From Rhodobacteraceae bacterium HLUCCO07 (lineage in GTDB: Bacteria > Pseudomonadota > Alphaproteobacteria > Rhodobacterales > Rhodobacteraceae), in NCBI GenBank assembly GCA_001314705.1, contig LJSU01000028.1, positions 124,001 through 188,000 on the forward strand: 64,000 bases of DNA. The letters are read 5' to 3'. Shown piece after piece: positions 1-7,731 of this stretch. The position numbers and the translations under genes were made by a program. A model generated the notes under the pieces. It searched no databases, had not been told where the DNA came from, and worked only from the letters and a program-made list of their open reading frames with translations. How positions within the stretch are numbered: the stretch's first letter is position 1; each line of letters opens with the position of its first letter.

Positions 1-1268
1 TTTCGGTGCGCCCGCAGTTCTCGGCCCGCGATCTGGGCTGGGCCGACACGCCCGGGGCCCGCGACAGGTTGAGCGACGAGGTTGCGCAAAGCCTGGCCCG
101 GGAGGGGCTGATCCTCGAGGGGATGGAGGTCGACTCCCGGCATGCGCGGGTTCTCTTGCGTAACCACCGCTGGGATGTCGAGTCTCAGGCCGCTGGCCGT
201 GCGGCCCGCGTTCTGAGCCGCGTGATGCCGGATTCCGTCGAACATTTCACCATCGGGCAAAGCTATCGCGGCATGCCGGCCGGTGCGGTGACCATGCGGC
301 GAAGCGATGTCGAGGCGCTGGAAAACGCGCCCGCCACAGAGATGTTCGATCGCGTGACCTTCAGCGGCAATGGCGCGGCATGGGCGGGAATGGACGTTGC
401 CCCGGACAATTATCCGCGGCTGGAATGGAGCCTCGCCCCGTTCTTGAAACTCGGTGTTTTCGATCCGGATTCGCCGGTCAAGGCAGATGCGGGGGTGCGC
501 CTGTCGGGCGACTATCACGTCGCGCCCGGCTGGGTTCTGTCAAGCGCTGTGTCGGTCAAGGCGGCGGGGAATCTCGACGATCCCCCCAGTGGCCGGTCGG
601 GGGCGGGTCCGGGCACGCTGCCAAAGGTGCGATCGAACGCGCGCTTCTATGCCGAGGGCAACGACCCGCGGCTCGATCATCTGACAATCGCGAAATATGG
701 CCGGCTGGGTGATGACTGGTATGGCCGCGTGACGTTCGGCTACCTTGAACAGATGTATGCCGGTGCCTCGGGCGAGGTCCTTTGGAAACCGGTGGACAGC
801 CCTCTCGCGCTGGGCGCCGAGTTGAACTATGTCGCGCAGCGCGACTTTGATCAGGGTTTCGGACTGCGCGATTACGATATCGCGACCGGCCACCTGTCGG
901 CCTATTACGATTTCGGTAACGGCTTTCACGGGCAGCTTGACATGGGCCGATACCTTGCCGGCGACTGGGGGGCCACCGTGGCGCTCGACCGGGAATTCGA
1001 CAATGGCTGGCGTGTGGGGGCCTATGTGACCAAGACCGACGTCTCGACCGCCGCCTTTGGCGAGGGGTCGTTCGACAAGGGCATCCGCATCACGGTGCCG
1101 TTGAGTTGGGCGATCGGCTCGGCCACGCGCAAGAAGAACGACATCAATATCCAGTCGCTGACCCGTGATGGCGGTGCGCGCGTCAATGTGGATGGTCGGC
1201 TTTACGAGGCAGTGCGCGACACCCACCGACCGCAGATGGCCAAGACATGGGGGAAATTCTGGAGATGA
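1..1268 (+). CDS. yjbH: YjbH-family exopolysaccharide outer-membrane protein, 3' part
   Basis: The reading frame is open to the left edge, so this is the C-terminal ~420 residues of a longer protein; YjbH proteins are usually about 700 residues. The sequence has many short beta-strand-like segments rich in Gly, Tyr, Asp and Trp (for example YNFG-type repeats such as 'AYYDFGNGFHGQLDMGRYLA'), as expected of an outer-membrane barrel. In known systems YjbH works with YjbE, YjbF and YjbG in exopolysaccharide production. The stop codon overlaps the start of a YjbF-type lipoprotein (ATGA), so the two genes are translationally coupled. The GTG at base 6 is only the first start codon inside the window, not the real start. 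The family call rests on protein character plus the yjbF neighbour. Confidence 0.75.
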   Translation, partial: SVRPQFSARDLGWADTPGARDRLSDEVAQSLAREGLILEGMEVDSRHARVLLRNHRWDVESQAAGRAARVLSRVMPDSVEHFTIGQSYRGMPAGAVTMRRSDVEALENAPATEMFDRVTFSGNGAAWAGMDVAPDNYPRLEWSLAPFLKLGVFDPDSPVKADAGVRLSGDYHVAPGWVLSSAVSVKAAGNLDDPPSGRSGAGPGTLPKVRSNARFYAEGNDPRLDHLTIAKYGRLGDDWYGRVTFGYLEQMYAGASGEVLWKPVDSPLALGAELNYVAQRDFDQGFGLRDYDIATGHLSAYYDFGNGFHGQLDMGRYLAGDWGATVALDREFDNGWRVGAYVTKTDVSTAAFGEGSFDKGIRITVPLSWAIGSATRKKNDINIQSLTRDGGARVNVDGRLYEAVRDTHRPQMAKTWGKFWR

Positions 1269-1948
1269 AGCGTTCACATGTCGGCCTGCTGTTGAGTGCC
1301 TGCCTTGTCCTTGCCGCCTGCGGCAACCGGCCCGGCCAGAGTCAGCTCGAGGTGCTCAGGACCGCGGTCTCGGACGTGTTCAAGTCATCGGGTCAGGAGG
1401 ACAACGGCGGCGCGACAGCCGAACAGATCGCGGCCGAGATTGATGCAGGGCTCAAGGGCACCGATCTGCCGCTGAGCCTTGCCGTGGTCGAGGCGCGCAA
1501 CAGCACGACGCTCCTGACCCGGATCGAGACCAATGGCCCCCATGGCACATGGGCCGCGCCGGACCGTCGGACGATCATCATGAAGGACGGGCTGATTACC
1601 GCGACGCGGGGGCTCGGAAATGACATCATGTCATCCGAAACCGGAGAGATTGCCGCGCTCGTCACCGCCCGCCAAGAGGGTCAGGCGCAGCGCGTTCACC
1701 GCTATCTTGACGGTGAAAACCACACCGTGGATATGCGCGCCACGTGCCGTGTGACCCGTGGCGGCGAAAAGATGGTCGAAAGTGCGCGGTTCGAGGCGAA
1801 AGCGATCGAGATGACCGAAAGCTGCGACACCGGAGCGCGTCGTTTCGTGAACACCTACATGGTCGACACGCAGGGCGACGTTGTGCAGTCGCGCCAGTGG
1901 GCGAGCCCCGATACAGGGCACATCTTTATCCAGGCCCTGCGCAAGTAA
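1265..1948 (+). CDS. yjbF: YjbF/GfcB-family lipoprotein, exopolysaccharide biosynthesis
   Basis: Predicted 227-residue outer-membrane lipoprotein. The start is the ATG at 1265, which overlaps the yjbH stop as ATGA; it gives a classic signal peptide (MKRSHVGLLLSACLVLAAC) ending in lipobox LAAC with Cys19. The upstream in-frame codon used by the ORF track would bury the signal peptide. Length and layout match the group-4-capsule GfcB/YjbF family, periplasmic lipoproteins that act with YjbH in exopolysaccharide secretion; the molecular role is not established. The gene ends at a strong bidirectional hairpin, so it is probably the last gene of its operon. Confidence 0.75.
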   Translation: MKRSHVGLLLSACLVLAACGNRPGQSQLEVLRTAVSDVFKSSGQEDNGGATAEQIAAEIDAGLKGTDLPLSLAVVEARNSTTLLTRIETNGPHGTWAAPDRRTIIMKDGLITATRGLGNDIMSSETGEIAALVTARQEGQAQRVHRYLDGENHTVDMRATCRVTRGGEKMVESARFEAKAIEMTESCDTGARRFVNTYMVDTQGDVVQSRQWASPDTGHIFIQALRK

Positions 1949-1960
1949 GTGACCAAATGA

Positions 1961-1986
1961 AAACGGCGGCCCACAGGCCGCCGTTT
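1961..1986. terminator. Perfect 11-bp hairpin, bidirectional terminator
   Basis: AAACGGCGGCC / GGCCGCCGTTT with a 4-base loop, lying between the convergent ends of yjbF (plus) and the small secreted protein gene (minus). The A/T ends of the stem give a U-run in either direction, so it can terminate both transcripts. Confidence 0.8.
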
Positions 1987-2016
1987 CCAAAAACCGGTCG
2001 CCTGTCGGCAATCGCC

Positions 2017-2229
2017 TCAGCTTCCGTCGCTGCTCGAGCTCGAGGCAACGGCAGCGGCCAAACCGACGACGGCGACGGCTGCAAAACCTGAGCCAATCCC
2101 GGCAAGGCCAAGCCCGGCACCTTGGGTCGACACGAACGGATCGTCCTGGGTCTTGGTTTCAGCGGCAACCGGCAATGCGGTAGCAGCGGCGAGAGCAGCA
2201 ACGGCTGCGATCGTCGAAATCTTTTTCAT
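2017..2229 (-). CDS. Small secreted Ala/Ser-rich protein, YjbE-like
   Basis: Predicted 70-residue exported protein. The ATG at 2229 is preferred over the upstream TTG of the ORF track because GGAGAAAG sits about 4 bases before it. Residues 1-27 form a signal peptide (MKKISTIAAVAALAAATALPVAAE); the mature part is a short acidic stretch, a Gly/Ala/Val hydrophobic segment and a Ser run ending SSSSSDGS. Size, signal peptide and Ser-rich tail resemble YjbE, the small secreted member of the yjbEFGH group, which fits the convergent yjbH-yjbF pair. Similarity at this length is weak, so the name is a suggestion. It is transcribed alone from the gap upstream. Confidence 0.55.
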   Translation of the reverse strand: MKKISTIAAVAALAAATALPVAAETKTQDDPFVSTQGAGLGLAGIGSGFAAVAVVGLAAAVASSSSSDGS

Positions 2230-2241
2230 AACTTTCTCCAA

Positions 2242-2540
2242 ACCTTAGTTGAGTCGGCAAGTGCCAACATGACCAATAACACTATCGCACAGTATCATTC
2301 AGCTTGAAAACAGATTTTTGCGGTGCCGGCGTTTCCGTTTCGATCTGCTCCAATCTTGGGCAGAACCGTGCTGATTTTCCGCGATACGGCGCTGTGCTGC
2401 GTTGCATTTTTGCATCGACGTGGCTCTGTGACGTGGAATTGCCGCGAACCGGTCAACCCTGTGAATGCCCGGTGTTCCGGCATGATTGATTCGCCAAGAA
2501 GTTGTCGGGACAGGCTGTTCAGGCCGCTCGCTTCGCGCGC
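2242..2540. other. Intergenic region, promoter of the small secreted protein
   Basis: About 300 bases without a convincing gene, somewhat richer in A+T than its surroundings. It lies upstream of the YjbE-like gene and downstream of flgD. A small TGCA-TTTT-TGCA inverted repeat is visible at 2403-2414. The minus-strand ORF across it (2295-2483) has no ribosome binding site or protein-like composition. I see no clear sigma-70 promoter. Confidence 0.4.
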
Positions 2541-3224
2541 TCAGGTCGGGTGGCGCAGCGCCAGAACATCGTCTGCAGGAACCGTCGCGCCGCCATCGAG
2601 GACAAGCTGCAAGCTGCCCTCCACGTTCTGCGCCTCGATCACCCTGGAATAGGTTTCGACCGGGGTCGTGGAAACGGGTTCTCCCTTCGCGAAATTCTCG
2701 ACCGTGAAACTGTAAAGCCCCGGCGCCAACGGGGCGCCGTCCGCGTCGACCCCGGCCCATGCGACCGGGCCACCGGCAAGGTCGAGCGGGTGACGCTGAA
2801 CCTCGGTTCCGGTCTCGTCGGCGACGACAAGCCATGCCGCATCGGCCTGCGGGTCGACCTCGGGTGCGAGGTTCAGGGGCGTGCCATCGAACCGGGCCGC
2901 GGCGGTGCTGCGCACCTCCATCCCCACCAGCGAGGCAAGCTGTGTCACGCCCGACGCCGCGATATTCGCCGCCAACCCGCTCAGCAGATCATTGGTCAGA
3001 ACCTGCTGTTCGACAGATGAGAACGTGGCCAGTTGCACCGCGTAGTCCGAACTGTCGATCGGATTGAGCGGATCCTGGTTCTGCATCTGTGTGGTCAGCA
3101 TTTCCAGAAAGGTCTGAAAATCCGAACCGATCACGCTTTGCGTCTCGCCGGATTGGGCGCGCGCACTTTGCGCGGCGGCGGCGTGAGAAGTTGATGAAAG
3201 GGGCGTGGTTGGGTCTGTCATCAT
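2541..3224 (-). CDS. flgD: Flagellar hook capping protein FlgD
   Basis: Predicted 227-residue FlgD, the cap at the tip of the growing hook that lets FlgE subunits polymerise. The N-terminal FlgD signature is clear: FQTFLEMLTTQMQNQDPLNP (residues ~35-54) followed by SSDYAVQLATFSSVEQQ. The C-terminal half matches the beta-rich FlgD Tudor/FnIII-like region ('GLYSFTVENFAKGE'). It starts 12 bases after the fliK stop on the same strand, so fliK and flgD form an operon, which fits hook assembly and hook-length control. Confidence 0.93.
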   Translation of the reverse strand: MMTDPTTPLSSTSHAAAAQSARAQSGETQSVIGSDFQTFLEMLTTQMQNQDPLNPIDSSDYAVQLATFSSVEQQVLTNDLLSGLAANIAASGVTQLASLVGMEVRSTAAARFDGTPLNLAPEVDPQADAAWLVVADETGTEVQRHPLDLAGGPVAWAGVDADGAPLAPGLYSFTVENFAKGEPVSTTPVETYSRVIEAQNVEGSLQLVLDGGATVPADDVLALRHPT

Positions 3225-3236
3225 GCGCTGCTTTCG

Positions 3237-4640
3237 TTAAAGGCGGATATCGATCGAGCCGCTCGCAATGTGGGCCGAGAGCGCGCGCGCAGGCGGCGCG
3301 TCTCTCTCGGGCGCGCCCGGGTGCCGGCCTGCTTCGGCGTGTGTCGGGTCATCGTCCGGCGCCGGGTGCCCGCGCCCCTGGCGCTGGCCTTCGGGGCCGA
3401 AGTCGAATGTGATGCTGCCATAGCCGATCTGGCGGAACTCCTCCGCCAGAAGGCCGATATGTCGCCGAATGAGGTCAAGCGTCTCGCCGCGTTCCGCGGT
3501 GATGCTGACCGAGATCGCACCCTCGGCCTGGATCATGGTCATGCGCACCCGTCCAAGCTCTTCGGGGTTGAGCCTCACCTCGGTCGCCTGCTGCGGCTGC
3601 GGGGCGAATTCGGCGATCTGGCGGGCGATGTGCTGTGGCAGATCGGGACCATGGCGGGCGATGAGCGGACCCGCGGGGCGCAGGTCTCGCGTTGTGGTCT
3701 CGACTCCCGAGAGAGAGGCGAACTCTCCCAAAGGGTCAGCCAGGCTGGCGCGGTCGCCTCGGTTCGAAGCGGGCGCGGGCAGGACCGACTCGGCGGTGGC
3801 GGCCAACAGTGGGAGGACGGCAGGCTGCCGAGGCGATGTCACCAGCCGTTCCGGACCTGGCACCTGCGGTGTGCCGGACTGGCCTCCGGCCATGTAGGCA
3901 GCCTTGGGTTCCGCGCCGGGGATCGGCAGAGGCTCTTCGGTGCCTTGCTGCTGTGCCGGGGCATTTTTTGAAATTTCGGTGAGCCGGGCCCGCGCCGCGT
4001 TCGAGGCGATGGCTTGTGCCGGAAGTTGGATGTCCGGCCGCGCCAATGCGGCGGCGCGCGTTGCATGGTGATCACTGCCCGTTTCGGAGAGCTTGTGCAC
4101 CGGAGTGGCGAATCCCTCGGCCTTCGGGGGGGTGGGAATGCCGTCTGTTCCTCCTGTCCGCGGTGGCATTGACGACTGCTGTTTCTTGCCTGATGCCTCG
4201 GCCCTGTGGTCAGGGCCGGGCCGGCCAGGGAGCGGCGCCGGAGCCGCGAAAGCCGCAGCCGCTGTTGCGGGCTCTTCCTCGCGTGCCGCTGGATGCGGCG
4301 CGGTATCGGGTTCATTGGCAATGTCGGGATGCGTTGCCTGCATGGTCGTCGGGTTGGTTTCGTACTTTGCTCCGGGGTCCGTGATCCCGGGCGGAGGCGA
4401 CGTTTCCGTTCCTTCGTCTTCTGCGCCCGACACGCCCGGATCGGGCGCCGGCTCAGGCGCCTGGGGGTCTCTGCCCGGATCGCCCACTGAAGGCTGGGCG
4501 GGGCGCTTGCCCGCTTGCATCATGTCGGAAAAGCGCAGCGCATCCGCCTGACCGTCCGGTCCCCGCCCCTGCGCGTGCGCCCCGGGCGTGCGATCTGGCG
4601 CGTGCCCGCCCATCGCCGAATTTGTCGTGATTGCCGTCAT
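3237..4640 (-). CDS. fliK: Flagellar hook-length control protein FliK
   Basis: Predicted 467 residues. The ATG at 4640 is chosen because GAGGG lies 4 bases upstream; the ORF-track start 12 codons earlier has no Shine-Dalgarno match. The first ~330 residues are low-complexity, rich in Pro, Ala, Gly and Glu, as is usual for the ruler part of FliK. The conserved C-terminal hook-control domain is at about residues 340-430 (EVRLNPEELGRVRMTMIQAE ... FRQIGYGSITFDF). FliK measures hook length and triggers the FlhB substrate switch. It is divergent from the rod-binding gene and heads the fliK-flgD operon. It has a disordered, probably fast-evolving N-terminus. Confidence 0.9.
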   Translation of the reverse strand: MTAITTNSAMGGHAPDRTPGAHAQGRGPDGQADALRFSDMMQAGKRPAQPSVGDPGRDPQAPEPAPDPGVSGAEDEGTETSPPPGITDPGAKYETNPTTMQATHPDIANEPDTAPHPAAREEEPATAAAAFAAPAPLPGRPGPDHRAEASGKKQQSSMPPRTGGTDGIPTPPKAEGFATPVHKLSETGSDHHATRAAALARPDIQLPAQAIASNAARARLTEISKNAPAQQQGTEEPLPIPGAEPKAAYMAGGQSGTPQVPGPERLVTSPRQPAVLPLLAATAESVLPAPASNRGDRASLADPLGEFASLSGVETTTRDLRPAGPLIARHGPDLPQHIARQIAEFAPQPQQATEVRLNPEELGRVRMTMIQAEGAISVSITAERGETLDLIRRHIGLLAEEFRQIGYGSITFDFGPEGQRQGRGHPAPDDDPTHAEAGRHPGAPERDAPPARALSAHIASGSIDIRL

Positions 4641-4688
4641 CTGGCCCTCGGACTTCTTCCAGTACGGGCCAAGCATTCCAGATTGCGG

Positions 4689-4704
4689 TTACCGGTTCTT
4701 TACC
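4689..4704 (+). promoter_or_regulatory. CtrA-box-like direct repeat TTAC-N7-TTACC
   Basis: In the gap between divergent fliK and the flgJ-like gene, two TTAC half-sites occur with start-to-start spacing of 11 bases. The known CtrA consensus in alphaproteobacteria is TTAA-N7-TTAA(C). The spacing matches; the fourth base of each half does not. The same layout occurs at four other flagellar promoter regions in this window. Confidence 0.4.
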
Positions 4705-4716
4705 CGGCATCGGGTA
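4701..4716. promoter_or_regulatory. Inverted repeat TACCCG-N4-CGGGTA
   Basis: A perfect inverted repeat with 6-base arms and 4-base spacer, overlapping the right half of the TTAC repeat, in the divergent fliK/flgJ-like promoter region, about 36 bases before the flgJ-like start. It could bind a dimeric regulator or be a small mRNA stem. No assignment is possible from sequence alone. Confidence 0.3.
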
Positions 4717-4751
4717 CAACGAAAAAAATCCGATCAATTGGAGGCATGTGA

Positions 4752-5069
4752 ATGACCGATCTTCCCATCCTGCCCCATGCGCCCGCGGGGCTCTCCGGCG
4801 CGGTGGCGCGGCCGGCCACGGAAAACCGCGCGGCACGGGATTCGGACCTGTTCGCGGCCGCGCAGAAACTCGAAACCGTCTTTCTGTCGGAAATGCTCGA
4901 AAGCGCCGGTTTCGGGGAGCCGCGCGAGAGTTTCGGCGGCGGTGCCGGCGAAGCGCAGTTCGCTTCGCTCCTGCGCGACGCACAGGCCGCGGAAATGGTC
5001 AAACAGGGCGGGATCGGCCTCGCCGAGACGCTTTTCCATGCATTGAAGGAGAACAGGGATGACAGATGA
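4752..5069 (+). CDS. flgJ: Rod-binding protein, FlgJ N-terminal-domain type
   Basis: Predicted 105 residues, covering only the rod-binding domain of FlgJ: 'AAQKLETVFLSEMLESAGFG' (about 37-56) followed by GGGAGEAQFASLLRDAQAAEMVKQGGIGLAETL. The muramidase half of enterobacterial FlgJ is absent, as is usual in alphaproteobacteria; a separate transglycosylase sits upstream of flhA in this window. RBS TTGGAGG precedes the ATG. It overlaps flgN by 11 bases, so the two are co-transcribed. It acts as a rod scaffold in the periplasm. Confidence 0.85.
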   Translation: MTDLPILPHAPAGLSGAVARPATENRAARDSDLFAAAQKLETVFLSEMLESAGFGEPRESFGGGAGEAQFASLLRDAQAAEMVKQGGIGLAETLFHALKENRDDR

Positions 5070-5424
5070 AACCGGCTGGCGCCATGATGCGGTCGAGGCG
5101 CTCGTGGCGCTTCTCGAGGCGGAAAGGGCGGCACTGCTTGCAGGTGATTTCGAGCGGCTGATCGGGATGCTGGATGACAAGGCGGCGTTGATCGACCAAC
5201 TGGATGCGGCCGATGACCTGACCGAAGACATGCTTCACGCGTTGCGCACCCGGCTCGAACGCAACCAGGCGCTTCTCGACAGCGCGCTTGCGGGGATCCG
5301 CGGGGTCGCCGGGCGGATCGGGGCGTTGCACCGGATGCGCCGCTCGCTGGACACCTACGACCAAACCGGCCGCCGCACCACGATCGAGGGCAGCATCGAC
5401 CACGTTGTCGAAAGACGCGCCTGA
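5059..5424 (+). CDS. flgN: Flagellar chaperone of the FlgN family
   Basis: Predicted 121 residues, almost entirely helical and heptad-like (ALVALLEAERAALLAGDFERLIGMLDDKAALIDQL), with the C-terminal 'SLDTYDQTGR' seen in alphaproteobacterial FlgN-like proteins. FlgN proteins are cytoplasmic export chaperones for hook-filament junction proteins FlgK and FlgL, neither of which is in the window. The start ATG lies inside the flgJ-like gene after GGAGAACAGGG. Sequence conservation of FlgN is low, so the family is inferred from size, helicity and context. Confidence 0.75.
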   Translation: MTDETGWRHDAVEALVALLEAERAALLAGDFERLIGMLDDKAALIDQLDAADDLTEDMLHALRTRLERNQALLDSALAGIRGVAGRIGALHRMRRSLDTYDQTGRRTTIEGSIDHVVERRA

Positions 5425-5471
5425 GAAACACTCCAAATCACCTAAAATGCAGGCAAGATCGGGAACGGAAC

Positions 5472-5487
5472 TTAGGAAACCATTAGG
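5472..5487 (+). promoter_or_regulatory. CtrA-box-like direct repeat TTAG-N7-TTAGG upstream of fliC
   Basis: Two TTAG half-sites with 11-base periodicity, 153 bases before the flagellin start. Same geometry as a CtrA box (TTAA-N7-TTAA), with G at the fourth base. The long untranslated leader downstream (to 5639) could carry the post-transcriptional control expected from FlbT/FlaF. Confidence 0.35.
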
Positions 5488-5639
5488 ATGTATGCGGACA
5501 TGGTGGGCGGGCATCCAGATGGATGGCGCGGCATCGCGATCGCGGTGTTGCACGTGTCAGAACGACCTGGCTCCGCCCGCGTGAGCGGCGGGATATGAAA
5601 CGGGCGCAAAGCGTCCAATGACCAAGGGAACGCAACACC

Positions 5640-6869
5640 ATGTCCAGCATTCTGACCAACAACAGCGCAATGGTCGCGCTGCAAACCCTCAAAGGCATCA
5701 ACAAGAACCTTTCCGGTGTCCAAAGTGAGATCTCGACCGGCAAATCGGTGGCCTCGGCCAAGGACAACTCGGCCGTGTGGGCCATTTCGAAAGTGATGGA
5801 GTCCGACGTCAACGGGTTCAAGGCGATCTCGGACAGCCTTGCGCTGGGCGAATCCACCGTCGCGGTGGCGCGCAATGCCGCCGAATCGATCACCGATCTG
5901 CTGACCGAGATGAAGGGCAAGATCGTCGCCGCGCAGGAAGACAATGTCGACCGCGCCAAGATCAACGACGATGTGACCGCGTTGCGCGACCAGATCGACT
6001 CGGTCGTGAGTGCCGCCCAGTTCAACGGGTTGAACCTTGTCGACGGTTCGACGGCCTCGGCCGACATCCTGTCCTCGCTTGATCGCGATTCAACCGGCAA
6101 TGTCTCGTCGTCGTCGATCACGGTAACGGCGCAGGACCTCTCGACCGGCGGATATACCGCGATTTCCGGTTTCGAGGGTACGAACACCGACGGTGTCGCG
6201 GCCGACAACCGCGACACGTTCGGCTTTTCGCTCGATGCCAATGGTGGCACCGACGACAGTGGCCAGATCGAATTCGATACGCTTGCCAATGCGGGCTACA
6301 GCGCTGGCGACAGCGTGAGCCTGCGGTTGGGCGAGACCGAGGTGACCTATACCATCACCCAGGCCGATATCGACGCGACCTCGACCAATGACGTCATTGC
6401 CCTCGGCGTGAAATCGGCGATCGAGGCGTCTGATGCCGACGTTTCGGTCGATTACGACGCGGCAAACAGCGGTCGCCTGGTCGTCACCAACGAGGATGGA
6501 ACCGATGGCCTGTCGGTCAGCGGCCAGTTCACCAACGCCGGTTCCGGCGGGCTCGGTGCGCTGTCGGCGATCGACGTGTCCTCGGGTGCCGGCGCGACCG
6601 CCGCGCTCGGCTCGATCGAGTCCCTGATCGATACCTCCATCACGGCCGCTTCCGCTTTCGGCTCGGCCGAGGGGCGGATCAACACCCAGTCCGAGTTCAT
6701 CTCGAGCCTGACCGATTCGCTCAAGTCGGGGATCGGGGCAATGGTGGATGCCGATATGGAAGAGGCTTCCGCCCGGCTTCAGGCACTTCAGGTGCAACAG
6801 CAGTTGGGCACGCAATCGCTCTCGATCGCCAACCAATCTCCGCAGGCGCTCCTGTCCCTGTTCCGCTGA
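5640..6869 (+). CDS. fliC: Flagellin
   Basis: Predicted 409-residue filament protein. The N-terminal D0/D1 helices are typical (MSSILTNNSAMVALQTLKGINKNL ... SEISTGKSVASAKDNSA) and the C-terminus has the matching helix ending 'SIANQSPQALLSLFR'. Residues about 190-290 hold a flagellin IN-motif-like insert ('GDSVSLRLGETEVTYTITQADI'), probably surface-exposed. No Cys, no signal peptide: exported by the type III system. It has its own long leader and is followed by a strong hairpin, with flaF and flbT downstream. RBS AAGGGAACG lies upstream of the ATG. Confidence 0.96.
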   Translation: MSSILTNNSAMVALQTLKGINKNLSGVQSEISTGKSVASAKDNSAVWAISKVMESDVNGFKAISDSLALGESTVAVARNAAESITDLLTEMKGKIVAAQEDNVDRAKINDDVTALRDQIDSVVSAAQFNGLNLVDGSTASADILSSLDRDSTGNVSSSSITVTAQDLSTGGYTAISGFEGTNTDGVAADNRDTFGFSLDANGGTDDSGQIEFDTLANAGYSAGDSVSLRLGETEVTYTITQADIDATSTNDVIALGVKSAIEASDADVSVDYDAANSGRLVVTNEDGTDGLSVSGQFTNAGSGGLGALSAIDVSSGAGATAALGSIESLIDTSITAASAFGSAEGRINTQSEFISSLTDSLKSGIGAMVDADMEEASARLQALQVQQQLGTQSLSIANQSPQALLSLFR

Positions 6870-6877
6870 TCTGAACC

Positions 6878-6908
6878 GGTCCGGGCGCCACGATCCGGCG
6901 CCCGGACC
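6878..6908 (+). terminator. 12-bp perfect hairpin after fliC
   Basis: GGTCCGGGCGCC / GGCGCCCGGACC with a 7-base loop, 8 bases after the flagellin stop. The following bases (ATTCTG) are only weakly U-rich, so it may terminate partly, or stabilise the flagellin mRNA 3' end while allowing some read-through into flaF-flbT. Confidence 0.7.
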
Positions 6909-6952
6909 ATTCTGCCTCGCATGCAGTGACAGACAACGGAAAGGACCGAGCC

Positions 6953-7330
6953 TTGCAATCTCGAATGATGGCGCGTGCCGCCTATTCCACCCAGAACACA
7001 CCGATCCGCACGCCCCGCGGCACCGAATACGATGTCGTCGCGCGCGTCACACAACGGCTGCGCGCCGCGGCGCTGCTCGGACGGCCCGGCTTTCCGGCCC
7101 TGGCCGAGGCGGTGCATGCCAATCGCCGCCTCTGGACCATGCTGGCCGCCGATGTTGCCGATCAGGACAACCCCCTGCCGGCCGAACTCAGGGCGCGAAT
7201 CTTCTACCTGGCCGAATTCACGCACGATTACAGCGGCCGGGTCCTGAGCAAGGAGGCCAGCGTCGCGCCGCTTCTCGAGATCAACGCCGCGGTGATGCGC
7301 GGCCTGCGCGCCGGGGGGGCGGGAGAATGA
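6953..7330 (+). CDS. flaF: Flagellar biosynthesis regulator FlaF
   Basis: Predicted ~125 residues. The TTG at 6953 is the best start: GGAAAGGA lies 8 bases upstream. The GTG at 6926 and ATGs at 6965/6968 are alternatives. The FlaF signature is the N-terminal ARAAYSTQNTPIRTPRGTEY and the helical LLGRPGFPALAEAVHANRRLWTMLAAD. In Caulobacter FlaF is needed for flagellin production and secretion, acting with FlbT after transcription. The stop overlaps the flbT start (ATGA). Confidence 0.9.
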   Translation: MQSRMMARAAYSTQNTPIRTPRGTEYDVVARVTQRLRAAALLGRPGFPALAEAVHANRRLWTMLAADVADQDNPLPAELRARIFYLAEFTHDYSGRVLSKEASVAPLLEINAAVMRGLRAGGAGE

Positions 7331-7731
7331 GTGGCCTTGTTCTCAAGCTTGGTCCGAAGGAACGGGTCCTCATCAACGGTGCGGTGATCGAGAATGGTGA
7401 CCGCCGGTCGCGCCTGTCGATCATGTCGCCCAATGCCAATATCCTGCGCCTGCGCGACGCGATCCATCCCGAAGAGGCCAATACGCCGGTGCGCCGCGTC
7501 TGCTATGCTGCGCAGCTTGTCCTGACGGGCGATGCCACGCCGGATGACGCGCGCATGCCCCTCTTGCGCCGGATCGAGGAGTTGAGCCAGGTGCTGACCG
7601 ATCATGACAGCCGCCGGCAATTGGCGCTGGCCACCGAGGCCGTGCTGGACGCGCAGTATTATCAATGTCTCAAGGCGCTGCGCGCGCTCTTGCCGCGCGA
7701 GGAGCGGCTCCTGGCCGCCGGGGTGCAATGA
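7327..7731 (+). CDS. flbT: Flagellin synthesis repressor FlbT
   Basis: Predicted 134 residues. It begins MSGLVLKLGPKERVLINGAV, the conserved FlbT N-terminus, with 'EEANTPVRRVCYAAQLVLTG' in the middle. In Caulobacter FlbT binds the flagellin mRNA 5' leader and promotes its decay until the hook is finished. Here flbT follows fliC and flaF directly, and fliC has a long leader that could be the target. The ATG overlaps the flaF stop, and its own stop overlaps the start of the DUF1217 gene (ATGA both times). Confidence 0.93.
   Translation: MSGLVLKLGPKERVLINGAVIENGDRRSRLSIMSPNANILRLRDAIHPEEANTPVRRVCYAAQLVLTGDATPDDARMPLLRRIEELSQVLTDHDSRRQLALATEAVLDAQYYQCLKALRALLPREERLLAAGVQ

Noticed and set aside
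2295-2483. 62-residue minus-strand ORF in the gap upstream of the YjbE-like gene
   Set aside because: No RBS, no hydrophobic pattern and overlap with other open frames; treated as intergenic.
5425-5639. Sigma-54 or sigma-28 promoter for fliC
   Set aside because: I looked for GG-N10-GC and TAAA-N15-GCCGATAA-like patterns and found no convincing match, so no promoter is annotated.
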